64,000 nucleotides of DNA from Cercis canadensis (lineage: Eukaryota > Streptophyta > Magnoliopsida > Fabales > Fabaceae), in the NCBI GenBank assembly GCA_003255065.1, contig QAOA01008810.1, positions 188,838 to 252,837 on the forward strand. Reading direction: 5' to 3'. Each line of letters starts with the position of its first letter. Position 1 is the stretch's first letter. Below the pieces are notes generated by a model, which saw nothing but the letters and a program-made list of their open reading frames with translations, was not told the DNA's origin and did not search any database. Positions 47,816 through 58,106 of the stretch are shown piece after piece. A program made the translations under genes and the position numbers.

Positions 47816-49228
47816 AGACCAATTATCTCGGCTACTCTCAATGTCTATGATCGTAGCTTTGATAATGTAATTACCTTCCTAGAACACATTCGAATAAAAT
47901 ATTACATATTTATATAGATTATGTATAAATGAATTGTTTAATTAATAAGACACTAACCTTTTCGCATGCAAACAAATCACTAACTGTTAGACGATCATTG
48001 GGGTTAAGGAATTCATCTTCAAATGAGTTATTTGATTGGTTAGAAATTTGGGTCAGTTGTTGAGAGAAGCTATCCTCCTTTGCCTCTTCCTTTGCCTCAA
48101 TACTGATACAATATACATCACACATAATTTGGCTTAAGATGTTGTGCGACACAAAATTTCATGACAAAAAGGATTCATGATTATGCATGAGGCATACTAA
48201 CCGTTCAAGAAAATTCTTGATCTCCGGCACAGTAAGCAAATTTATAATCAATTTAGTAGCCCAGAATGTGTTTGACACATTTATATTATCTGAAAAAGAA
48301 CACCAACATAACATTAATATGATACCACCACATTAGATGTGGAATAGTAGGAATTCAAAATCATTAGCCAATTAGAAATGTGTGATTATCGTGAAACAAC
48401 TTACTTTTTCCAAATTTACGAATCTTGGCAAACCGGATAACAATAACAATAGGGCCAGCAACATGATTCTTCACATACGATAGCATTTCCTCAGCAAAGT
48501 TCCCATATAAAGTAACATCGGTGGTACACTTACTTGAAACCAAAACAAATCAATATTAATAAATTAAAGCATCTATGTATATTATACATAAAAAAATACA
48601 TAGGAGGACAGTTTGAGTGGTACTTACTTCAAATCTCAAGCGTAATCAAGAGGTACCTTATTGGCTTCCCATTCTTCATCCTTTCCTCAATTTCACCAAT
48701 TGACCTTAGCATACCAATGAGATCAAACCAATACCTAAATTCTTCCTCAACCAGCCGTTGAGCTTCAATATCATTGAAGCCCATAAAATTGAAACCATGA
48801 ATGGGAATATCTACGCCTATGGTCTCTTTCACACGTGTCTCAAACTTGAATATCAATTTGAATTTATGATGTGTGACTCTGTAGTCACCCATGTTGTCCT
48901 CAACAGTGAAAGTGTCCATAAAATATACTTGACTTTCAGTTATAAGGTTTCTAAATTTGTAAACATACGTCTCTTTGACATATGCACCAATCTTGCCACC
49001 CTAATAAGAAATTTGTGTCAAACACTTTTGTGATATATAATCAAAATACATTGCAATATGGTAAAGTAATGAACAAACCTTTTCATCAACCAGGACCATC
49101 TCGATCTCCTTTTCCAGCCCCGTTCTTTTGTATGAGGGAACTTTCCAAAGACGAACAACGCGCACCTTAATCTTCCAACTGCGCAAATCCTTGGTTATGT
49201 CAGATACATCAACCAATTTAGCAGCCAT
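47816..49228 (-). pseudogene. RPA1-like gene of Helitron A, truncated
   Basis: Colinear with exons 1 to 6 of the intact gene at 58,107-60,432. Exon 1 (49,228-49,079) starts MAAKLVDVSDITKDLRSWKI. In exon 2 one C is missing near 48,635 (AAATCTCAAG against AAATCCTCAAG), which turns the end LEDLK into LEI and a stop. The exon around 48,080 has a 6-base in-frame expansion (EAKEEAKED). Similarity ends inside exon 6 at about 47,816, where Rep sequence begins. A functional RPA cannot be made. Confidence 0.85.
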
Positions 49229-49322
49229 TCTGTCCTGGAGAAGCAGTTTGATATTTGTTAAAATTATTGCTACTCCTACAACAAAGAAGATAAATGAGAT
49301 TTTGCACTATACACTGCTTGAC

Positions 49323-50100
49323 TAATATTCATTTTCCCAGTCAGGGATAGCATTAAATTTTCACGCTAGAGCTCTTTAAATTAAATCGAAGTATAACATG
49401 CAAGTCAAAGTTTGGGGGTTCAAAAATCTGGTTCTAACCCAATGACCAGTGTGCCCAGGTAAAGGTTTTTCTCTCTACTTCATCATTTCCCTCAAAATTT
49501 CTCTATTTCTCTCTCTATTTCTTCCATTAGGTTCTATATCTCTCTCTAAAAAATTGGTCTCTCTCTCTCTAAAAGGGGATTCCTCTCTCTACTTGGGGTT
49601 TCTCTTTACCTTGGGTTTCCCTCTTGCTGCAAAATGAATGGTTTAAAGGTGGAATTAATTTTTGGTTGCTCTTCCCTAATTTGGTCTCTTTCTCCTAAAA
49701 TGTTTTTTTTTTTTTTTTTNCTCAATCTGAAGCCTCAATTTTCTCTCTTTATCTTTTCTATAGAGCGCATGTGAAGGACCATGTGAAGGGCTAGAGAAAA
49801 ACCGCCCACTTGCTTGACAATTGTCCTATTGTGCTCCATTCATGATCTCTTTTGTCCTTTTGTAAGATAAAGCAAAAATAATATCCCTTGAAACATGGAT
49901 CTTACAACGGTCACCTCAATAGGAAATTTCTTATCTCAACCAAGACAATTTCTTGGAGTGACAAGAGAGGACTGAAATCATCTAGAGTCTTTGAAAGGCT
50001 TGTCCACATCAGTAGACTTATATATTCATTCTTCAGAAGAACTAGATCACTGAAGCAAGAACTAGTTCTTAAGAACAAGCAAAACTAGTTCTTAAGGCTT
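49323..50100. other. Non-coding, CT-rich then unassigned
   Basis: A strongly CT-rich tract (49,465-49,760) is broken by a T run and an N at 49,720. Downstream DNA may belong to the LTR-like sequence described next. Confidence 0.35.
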
Positions 50101-50245
50101 CTTTATATCCTGTTCTAAATAATAACTTAGACAAGAAACACATGTTAGTAGCACAGAGACATTTTGTTATCATAAAAAGGGGACTAGAGAATTGTGAGAC
50201 TAACAATCTCCCCCTTTTTGATGATGACAAAATTGTACATGAAAA
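50101..50245 (-). mobile_element. Copia-like retrotransposon remnant (polypurine tract and LTR start)
   Basis: On the minus strand TGTCATCATCAAAAAGGG continues into GGAGATTGTTAG at about 50,230-50,200. Many SIRE/Maximus-type Copia elements have this same junction of polypurine tract and 3' LTR start (TGTT...). No gag, integrase or reverse transcriptase is found nearby, so only a fragment remains. The LTR end was not identified. Confidence 0.38.
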
Positions 50246-51531
50246 TTCTCCCCTTGAGTATATGCAGTCTATAGAAAATTCTCTTATCTCTCTCCATGGC
50301 AAGAACTTCATTGTATTTTTTTTACTTTGTAAGAGAGTTTCTTCAATGAGGCTATATTGACAAATTGAGATTTGTATCTGGATTTCTATGAGAGAAATCT
50401 ATGAGAGTAATCTCTAGTAAGTTAGAGAGTGTAAGTTCATGGTTAGCTTAAAAAACAAAACCATGATTGAGAAGCTTGAAGTTATCTCTGTGTGTTCAAA
50501 TATAGAATTTATTAGATAATTAGTTCTTAATCAGATATGTTATTTGAATTAATCTATACAAGAACTGCTTTTTACAATTATTTTTAACAATTCCTATTCA
50601 CCTCTCTCTAGAAATAGATCTTGCAACCTTCAGATATTACCATTGTTCAGTATTGTTATTTTGAAGTATAACATGATTATAGGACATGAATCAACAAACT
50701 AAATTTGAAATCAGTATTCTAGTCCAATCACCTAGACATAATGAATAAGAGATGGTGAAGCAAATTGAAAAAGAGAGGACGTTCTCCTAGAACAAAACCA
50801 TGAATTCATAATGATTAGACATGAAGAGTATCTTGAAGAAGATGATTAGAGAAAGAGAGAAGGAAGAGAACTAACCTTTATTTTGAGCATCTCGAAATGA
50901 CAAAATCCATGAGAGCAGACCATTAAACAGACGCTTACCTCAAGCTAATGCCTCCAATAACTTAGAGTTGTCCCTCATCTTTTCTTCTCGGTCCACCACT
51001 CCCTCTTAATCTCCAACTTTATATTGACTACAAACCATTGAAGAGTGAGATCAACACTTTGTAGAAGAAAGAGATCTGAAGGGACACAAAGAAGGTGATG
51101 TTGAGTGATCTGACAGGAGAGAGAAGTGTATAGAGGAAGGATGAAATAGATAGTGGAGAGAGGGAAGACTTCGGTTCTGATGGGAATTGTGTGATTACAT
51201 TGGGAAATGATTAGTTACTTTGAAATGCTGTAGTTGCTTTGGATACATATATAGAATTGAATGTTGAGAGGAGGAAAATACAAAGCCATTGGGAGAAGAA
51301 ATACTTAATGCTTAATGCTAAAATTGATAATTTTATTTTTGAAAAAAAAAAACTAAATTCATGCAAAACACATGGCAACTATGAAATGCCAAATTCCAAA
51401 AGTAATATGAGAGAAAAACTTTCTAAAAACGGAATGTTTTACCAAGTGTTAAAAGAATTCAAATTTTATATAAACTTTGAATGAGACACGTGGCAATACT
51501 TCCCACCCATGTTTTTGCTTTATAATATTTA
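50246..51531. other. Non-coding DNA inside the Helitron nest
   Basis: No protein or RNA gene is supported. An 82-codon plus-strand frame at 51,239-51,484 is A-rich and unlike any family I know. Confidence 0.35.
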
Positions 51532-52079
51532 GGCTTAATTGTAATTTTGGTCCCCTATTTTAACCACTTGAACGTTTTGGTCCTCCTTCTTTAAAAATGA
51601 ACTATTGAATCCCTCTATATTCATAAAATGTACAAGTTTAATCCATTTATCTTTAAGTCAAAATTCTTAGGTTTATTTCAAGGTGTAAAGTTCTCTGATT
51701 CATAATCCCACCATTCAGATTGAAGAGCTACGTCTTGTGAATCTTCCCATTAAATTTCAGCTCAATCTAACGGTAAATAGTCTAAATTTTTGGTTAGATG
51801 AAAACTTATGGTTTTAGGATTTTGGTCTGAGTTTCACCGTTAGATCGAGCTCAAATTTAGTGAGGATGTTCACAAGATGTAGCCCTTCAATATGAACAGT
51901 GGGATTATTAATCAGAAAACTTTACAACTTGAAATAAACCTAAGAATTTTGACTTAAAGATAAATGGACTAAACTTGTACATTTTATGAATATAGAGAGA
52001 CTCAATAGTTCTTTTTTAAAGAAGGGGGACCAAAATGTTCAAATAATTAAAATAGGGGGACCAAAATTATAATTAAGCC
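51532..52079. mobile_element. Mutator-type foldback MITE with perfect 9-bp target duplication
   Basis: A 548-bp element starts GGCTTAATTGTAATTTTGGT and ends with its near-complement ACCAAAATTATAATTAAGCC. The arms extend to the centre, including TTAAGTCAAAATTCTTAGG against CCTAAGAATTTTGACTTAA. TAATATTTA flanks it at 51,523-51,531 and 52,080-52,088. A 9-bp duplication with long inverted arms indicates mobilisation by a MULE transposase. It has no coding capacity. The right duplication touches the Helitron CTAG at 52,089. Confidence 0.85.
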
Positions 52080-52088
52080 TAATATTTA

Positions 52089-52215
52089 CTAGTAATTTGC
52101 TCTGCGCGATGCGCAACCAAGCTAGACGTGGGCGATACAAAATAAAATTTGTGATGAATTTTTAGTTACAAGATTTTTTATAATCTAATAATTTAAAAAT
52201 GTGATATCAGAACAG
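52089..52215 (-). mobile_element. Helitron B 3' terminus
   Basis: CTAG at 52,089-52,092 is preceded on the minus strand by a TGCGC/GCGCA hairpin. The next roughly 120 bases match the end of Helitron A (shared TTATAATCTAATAATTT and AATGTGATATCA). The body runs to the right, probably through the RPA gene. The 5' end was not identified. Confidence 0.78.
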
Positions 52216-54258
52216 TTGACACAAGCAAGTGAAACTATTTGGAGATGTGACATATCCATTTTGCGGATAGAGCCACACAGTTTCCAGAGAAAATGCAATG
52301 GTGATAGTTAGTGAGTGGGCCAGCCAGAGCAGCTTTCCTTACTTATAATTTACCCACCATCTCAGCAAATGTAACCAAACTGGAATTGAAAGTTTCAAAA
52401 GAGAATTCCTGCACACCCTCAAATAAATTTTCTAAGTTTCACTCAATATCAAATAATATCAGTAATTCATATATAATTCATCGCGCCGGGGAAATATTTA
52501 TTTGATTCTTATCAATATGGTTATAGCAATGTTTTTTTTCATTATTTGATACTTTTATGGGTATACATACTCTGAAATTTGAACAGGTTTGCTTCAATGT
52601 TATGGAAAAACCAATCATTTTCTGTCAGAGATAAAAGCAATAATATATATATATATATATATATCCTTAAGAAAAACTAATAACTTAAATGCATATCAAA
52701 AAGCAGAAAAATTGAATAGTGTCATAGATGTAAGAATACATGAAACCTCAATATAAAATCATAACTTTGTTCTTATTTCTAAACCAAACAATGTTATTCA
52801 ATGAAAATAACATTGTCTGCAAAAATAGTAAAACAAAGAATTCTTCCTCCGACATGTTCAAAGAGTATCGCATCCTTCTCTTCAATGTGATTGTCTTCCA
52901 TGAATTTACCAGGCACTTCACCAAACTTTATAGTGATGAATACTTCTTTAGGTACATACATGATTCGAACCTTTCAAACTTTTTTGTTCATTTAAGTAGT
53001 CATATGTCATGTTGTCTTCCCATTCAACATGAATTCATTCCAAAACTCAAATGGAATAGGCTTCCATACATGAAAAGAAAAACAAATTGCTCAGAATCCT
53101 AAACAATATATGAAACAATAAAATAAAAATAACAAAGAATATGATATTTACCATAATTCCTNAGAATTCTTTCTCTGACATGTTCAAAGAGTATCGCATC
53201 CTTCTCTTCAATGTGATTGTCTTCTATGAATTTACCAGGCACTTCACCAAACTTTATAGTGATGAATACTTCTTTAGGTACATACATGATTCGAACCTTT
53301 CAAACTTTTTTGTTCATTTAAGTAGTCATATGTCATGTTGTCTTCCCATTCAACATGAATTCATTCCAAAACTCAAATGGAATAGGCTTCCATACACGAA
53401 AAGAAAAACAAATTGCTCAGAATCCTAAACAATATATGAAACAATAAAATAAAAATAACAAAGAATATGATATTTACCATAATTCCTGTAGTGAGGATAT
53501 CATGGGTAATTTGAACCACAAATGAAAAGTTGATAGTATTGGTACCCATAGCATCAAAAAATGCAAATGATTGAGGATGATTAGCTCTCTCCTCCACAGG
53601 TAGGACAAAGGGGATGACATTCATTTGTTCCTCTTCCTTGACACGTTGCATTCTAGTCTTCACCATGATTCCAGATGTCTTGCTTTAAAGAAAAATAATT
53701 ATACTGGTACAATGAATCACCATAATAAAAATTCTATGTATAATGAAAAATTAAACAAAATATAGACTCAAAGGTGAAATAGGAACAACTGAATATATTA
53801 AACTTGAATATAATCTGATTACTAATGCACGTTTTAAATAAAATCAATTGAAAATTCTTCATTCCTCTTATAGCATCAATCCTAATATAGCCAATAAGAT
53901 CAACATTTTAAGGTAGCAAAATGTAAAAGATTGCACAATTAATGAACAACACTATCAAAAAAAGCAAATTAGCCAAATAATCAGTCAATCACTTTCTTTT
54001 AATTGTACTTAAACTAAAGGAAATTTCATTCTAGGTTATGCACATATAGTGAGTTGGGAAAAATCATTGCCTTTGAATCACAGAGATGCCAAATGCCTAT
54101 GCTACAACTAGCATTTTATTTGTTGAATGAAGACATACCAATGTTCTATTATTAATAATAGGAAGAGACATACCTAAGGTGCTGGAGAAAAAAAACCAAT
54201 CACTTATGTAAATCGTGAAAATCTGATAGAAGCATATTAAAAAAATTAAGTTTGATTT
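52216..54258. other. Helitron B interior, unrecognised fragments
   Basis: Minus-strand frames such as 53,373-53,666 (start MVKTRMQRVKEEEQMNVIPF) and a segment MYVPKEVFITIKFGEVPGKF (near 53,287 and again near 52,960) look more protein-like than their surroundings and may be captured gene pieces, but no family is recognised. A TA microsatellite lies at 52,643-52,664. Confidence 0.35.
52837..53487. repeat. 325-bp direct duplication around a single N
   Basis: 52,837-53,161 and 53,163-53,487 both run from AGAATTCTT to CCATAATTCCT with only a few differences. An N at 53,162 joins them. Same design as at 15,297 and 34,782, hence probably an unmerged overlap. Confidence 0.85.
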
Positions 54259-54285
54259 GTGGATCAATATAAGAAAAAGCATATT

Positions 54286-54815
54286 ATTGTTTGTCTCTTT
54301 TACTGGTCCCTAGCTCTTTCTTCCGCCACTCAACTTCTGAATAGTCACCAGTACAGTGTTTTTAATTTTTTTTTTTGGTCTGAATATTATGGTAAAGTCC
54401 ATACTCACCCCACACAAAGAATGTATAAACAACATTATATTGTGTGTGTGCATGCATGTAAAAACCAAATATGGAGACTTTGCTTGCAAATGGTACAAAA
54501 TAAACCTATTGTTATTGGGTGTTTACCAATGACTTAAAAAAATTCTTCCTCGTGATGTAACTTGCAAGTCATCTAGCACTATCAAAAGGATCAAATACTG
54601 TGACTCCATTTGCAGAAGAAGTGAGTTTATTTTTGTTTGTCTCTTTTACTGGTCCCTAGCTCTTTCTTCTGCCACTCAACTTCTAAATAATCACTACTAT
54701 AGTGTTTTTTTTTTTTTTCGTATGAATATTATGGTCAAGTCCATACTTACCCCACACAAAGAATGTATAAACAACACTATATTATGTGTGTGAATGCATA
54801 TAAAAATTCTGTGCC
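54286..54815. repeat. Diverged tandem repeat, period about 345 bp
   Basis: TTTGTCTCTTTTACTGGTCC and the following roughly 190 bases (about 54,290-54,475) recur near 54,636-54,810, both running through CCACACAAAGAATGTATAAA. The copies differ at many sites and no N lies between, so this is a genuine duplication. Confidence 0.6.
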
Positions 54816-55800
54816 TACCTCTACTGACCCCACAAGTTTTTATTAGTATACTAATTAAGATAAACATTATATGATAAATGATTGGATAAGGGGGTGGTAG
54901 ACATAATATAAACATCATAATAATAATATTAATATGACATTATCTTTAGAGTTGCAATGAAAATAATCACAATAAAGAATGTCTCCTCCATGATCAATGA
55001 TATATATACCAAATTCTTTTTTTTAAAAAAAATTACAAAGCAAAGAAAGGTATAACATAATTAAAAATTGATATCCTTGGTCAAAAAATAAGTATACAAT
55101 TTTAAGGATAGGTTACCTACTGTCTATAGAGTATGGCATGTGAGGTCCACACAAGAGGGTTGTGATCACATGCTACCATGACCTAATAAAATAAATTTCT
55201 AAAAATCCAGAACTCTTTTCTCCACAATGACTGCTTTAGTTTTCAAACAGAAACTTCCAATTTTTTTTTGCGGATGGAGAAGCAAATAACATGGCCGCAT
55301 ATTAACACTTCAAGATTTAATGAGAACTCCCACCACTTCAAACTATTACATTGCGGATGGAGGAGGATATGAACAGAAGTATAGAAAACAAAATTCCACA
55401 AAACAATAACATAGCCAAATATAGAGAGGAAAAACAAAAAAGAGTTTCCTAAAAAATATTGAAAAAACAAACTTTGGTGTGTTCGACTACCCGAGTTCCA
55501 TGTCCAGAGCAGCAATTAGCAGGTAATGGTAGGAAGTGGAGGTTGGAATTTGCTACTATAAGGAAGAACAAAGGGTGCAGTATATATAGGGAAGTGAGAG
55601 ACTGGAAATTGTAACCCTAATATTGTAATCCTTAATTTAGGCAATATTGTAGGAAAAAAATAATTAGGCAATTTGTTGACACAAATTTTTTAATTTAGGC
55701 AATTCCGGTTCTTGCCAATCAAGCATTCAATTATAACATTAATTATTATAACATTAATTTATTATTTAACGTTTTTTAGTTTTTAAGTATTCATAAAATA
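54816..55800. other. Helitron interior with a possible minus-strand promoter
   Basis: CCTATATATACTGC on the minus strand at about 55,580-55,593 resembles a TATA box. The DNA to its left shows no recognisable protein. The region right of it (TAACCCTAAT, AGGCAATT) resembles that upstream of the RPA gene near 62,000. Confidence 0.35.
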
Positions 55801-56123
55801 TCGTATTTTTTATTATTTTGTGTTCAAAATTCAATTATAATAGTTGACCCATGATGATGCCCTTGACCTATTGCTGACACGTAAAGTTTTTGCATCCTTA
55901 CCTAGTCTGCTTCTTTGTTATATGCATGAGGACATTTCCGGTATTTGTATGCTGGTTTGTACTGGTCTGATTTTGATCAGAAATTATATTCAGACTTGCA
56001 CTGTTTCCATATACTGTAGAGTTTGTGATGTAATAACGGGGTCTTAAATTATGATATTTTTAATTTAGAGTGTATGAGATTAAATATTTCACTCAGATAC
56101 TACTGTAGAGGTTACAAATTTGG
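55801..56123. repeat. Dispersed 320-bp repeat, copy 1 (second at 62,914-63,237)
   Basis: Matches 62,914-63,237 almost base for base, including TAGTTGAC(C/T)CATGATGATG, GCTGACACGTAAAGTT and GAGTGTATGAGATTAAATAT. Both copies lie on the upstream side of a minus-strand TATA box, so they may mark the 5' parts of related Helitrons. Confidence 0.7.
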
Positions 56124-58106
56124 GGTTTGATATGTTGTAAATTTACATTTATTTTTTTATATGAGTGTGAAGTTTGGTATTCGATTTTGAACCCTTAACT
56201 CTCGATGGTTAAAAATTTTGAACTTGTGGGGTAGTTGTAAAGTTTTGTTGGATCAGTGAAGATAGATATTGCTACACGATATATGATTCCTTGTGAATTA
56301 GGGTATGGTACCATTAGAAATTTATGTGGGGCCTGAAATGGATATGATTTGTTACTAAATTATTATTGTTGTATATAAATATACAATGTAAAATTAGATG
56401 TAGTAAAATAATATATAGATAGCTGTTTAGAGGTGCTAAGAGATTGAGACTAAGTGTAGCACTTTTTATAGGGATGAGAATAGGAACCTAGGAGTGAACA
56501 TAGGAGGATTGAAAATGTTGTGTTTGGTGAGATAATAAAGAAGGAATGAGAGTGACCATTATTTCCATTCCATAATTTTTTTTTTCAATTTCATATTTGA
56601 ATTAATAATGAGGTAAAAATTTGAGGGAAAACATTAGTGTACCTCTATCCATATGTTTTCCTGAGAACTATTGCAAATGAAGATGTTATGTAATTAGGAT
56701 GAGCATAACATATTTTCAAAAAATACTGCAGAAAGCAACTGGATGCATAATAGTTTGTTTCTAAGCTTCACTTGCTAGTCTTCTTCTCTTTTTCTCCCTA
56801 GGAACCTTTGCTTCAAACTCCTCAGTGGTTTCAGAGAGTATATTTCTGAATTCTTGTTTTCCTTTTTTGCGTTTTTCGTTTGTTTGTTTTGTTTTGTTTT
56901 GATTTTTCTGTGGAGAGTTCCCAAACTATGTTAATACAAGAACTATGAATGATATCTGCAACCTGAAAATGTAGACTAAAATCAATAATCATTGCCATCA
57001 GTATTATGATATCTACCTTTTTGGAATTTATCATTCCATACATGATTTGGTATCAGATTATACTACAAGCTACTAAGAAAGAAAGAACTTCAAAGACCAT
57101 TGCTCTTGTACCAAATAAAAAATAGAGTTCATCCATTATATAAGTCTATTTATAAGCAAAACTTACAAAACTGAATAGTATTTAAATATCTCTTTCTTAT
57201 ACACTTGTCTTATCATCTTACACACCACATTTGGAAGTTTACCTATATAAAATCACAACATTAAGTGCAAGTTAATCTTTTTGTCTGGTATGTCATTGCA
57301 ATAAAGTAATGTGCAATACAGGACAGAAACACATGTTACATTTCCTTGCTGCTTCCTAGAAATTGCCACGAAGTACTGTGCAATGAGGGACAAAGCATTT
57401 CTATGGCTGGTCCAATCGGTCCAACTAATGCCTAATTAGACAAACAGGTCAAGAGGTTGGATGGGTAGTGCAGTGTCAAAACTAGTGTGAACTGGTGCCC
57501 ATGTTAAATAACCGCTGGTTCACTTATATTTTCTTTATTTTTTAGGATCTTTGACCTAAAAAATGAAGTTAGTGAGTAGGTCTCACCATACACGCTAGTG
57601 GACTTAGAGCGTGTCTCCACACACTCCCATGCTTGTATGCTTCTACCAATTTTTAAGAAAATGTCAAATGATCAATATAAGTTTGGCCTATTGTTTTATG
57701 CAAGGACAAATATGACAGGTAAAGTGACCAAAAGTTGCTTGTGTCAGATGTAGAGGACACACCTTGGGCTCGTTGGTGTGTCCCACGTGGACATGTTGTA
57801 GGCCTATTGGCGTGTCCAGTGGGCTCCACCACTTTTGACTTATTTTTTTTAGTTTATTAATTTTTTTAAAATGTAATATTAAGATAAATAAGTTAAAAAA
57901 TATTATAATTGTGTAAATAAGTTTGAAAAGAATAATATTTAAGTCAAAATGCCTTATTTTTCATATTTCAGTGCGTTTTGGACTCTCTCTCTCCCTCTCG
58001 GCCTCTCCCCTTTTCTCCTTATTATTGCTCAGGTCAAGCTTGGGCACCGGCAGTCCAGTGTCTAGCAGCAGCGTGCTTCCAGTGAGTCCCNAAATTCACC
58101 TTTCTA
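56124..58106. other. Non-coding DNA
   Basis: AT-rich DNA without a supported gene. About 57,740-57,830 carries GTGTGTCC/GGCGTGTCC motifs like those at 25.8-26.0 kb. A CT-rich stretch and a single N (58,091) precede the end of the RPA gene. Confidence 0.35.

Larger units (their letters stand above)
44327..49322 (-). mobile_element. Helitron A (3' end and coding part)
   Basis: The 3' terminus is CTAG at 44,327-44,330, preceded on the minus strand by a hairpin of CCGCGC and GCGCGG arms around a short loop. The first roughly 130 bases match those of the element ending at 52,089. It carries a Rep-helicase gene and part of an RPA-like gene. Similarity to the RPA block at 59-60.5 kb stops at 49,322, so the element has lost or exchanged its upstream part. 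The true 5' end (TC on the minus strand) could not be recognised. Confidence 0.8.

Noticed and set aside
44619-47841. Helitron A as an intact autonomous element
   Set aside because: The Rep N-terminus is missing and a TAA interrupts the Rep domain, so it cannot be autonomous as it stands.
48534-49325. Plus-strand frames across the RPA-like copy A, repeated at 59,962-60,532
   Set aside because: Shadows of the RPA-like exons; they occur twice only because the RPA gene is duplicated.
52837-53487. Tandem gene duplication
   Set aside because: The two 325-bp copies are joined by one N, as at other artefact sites.
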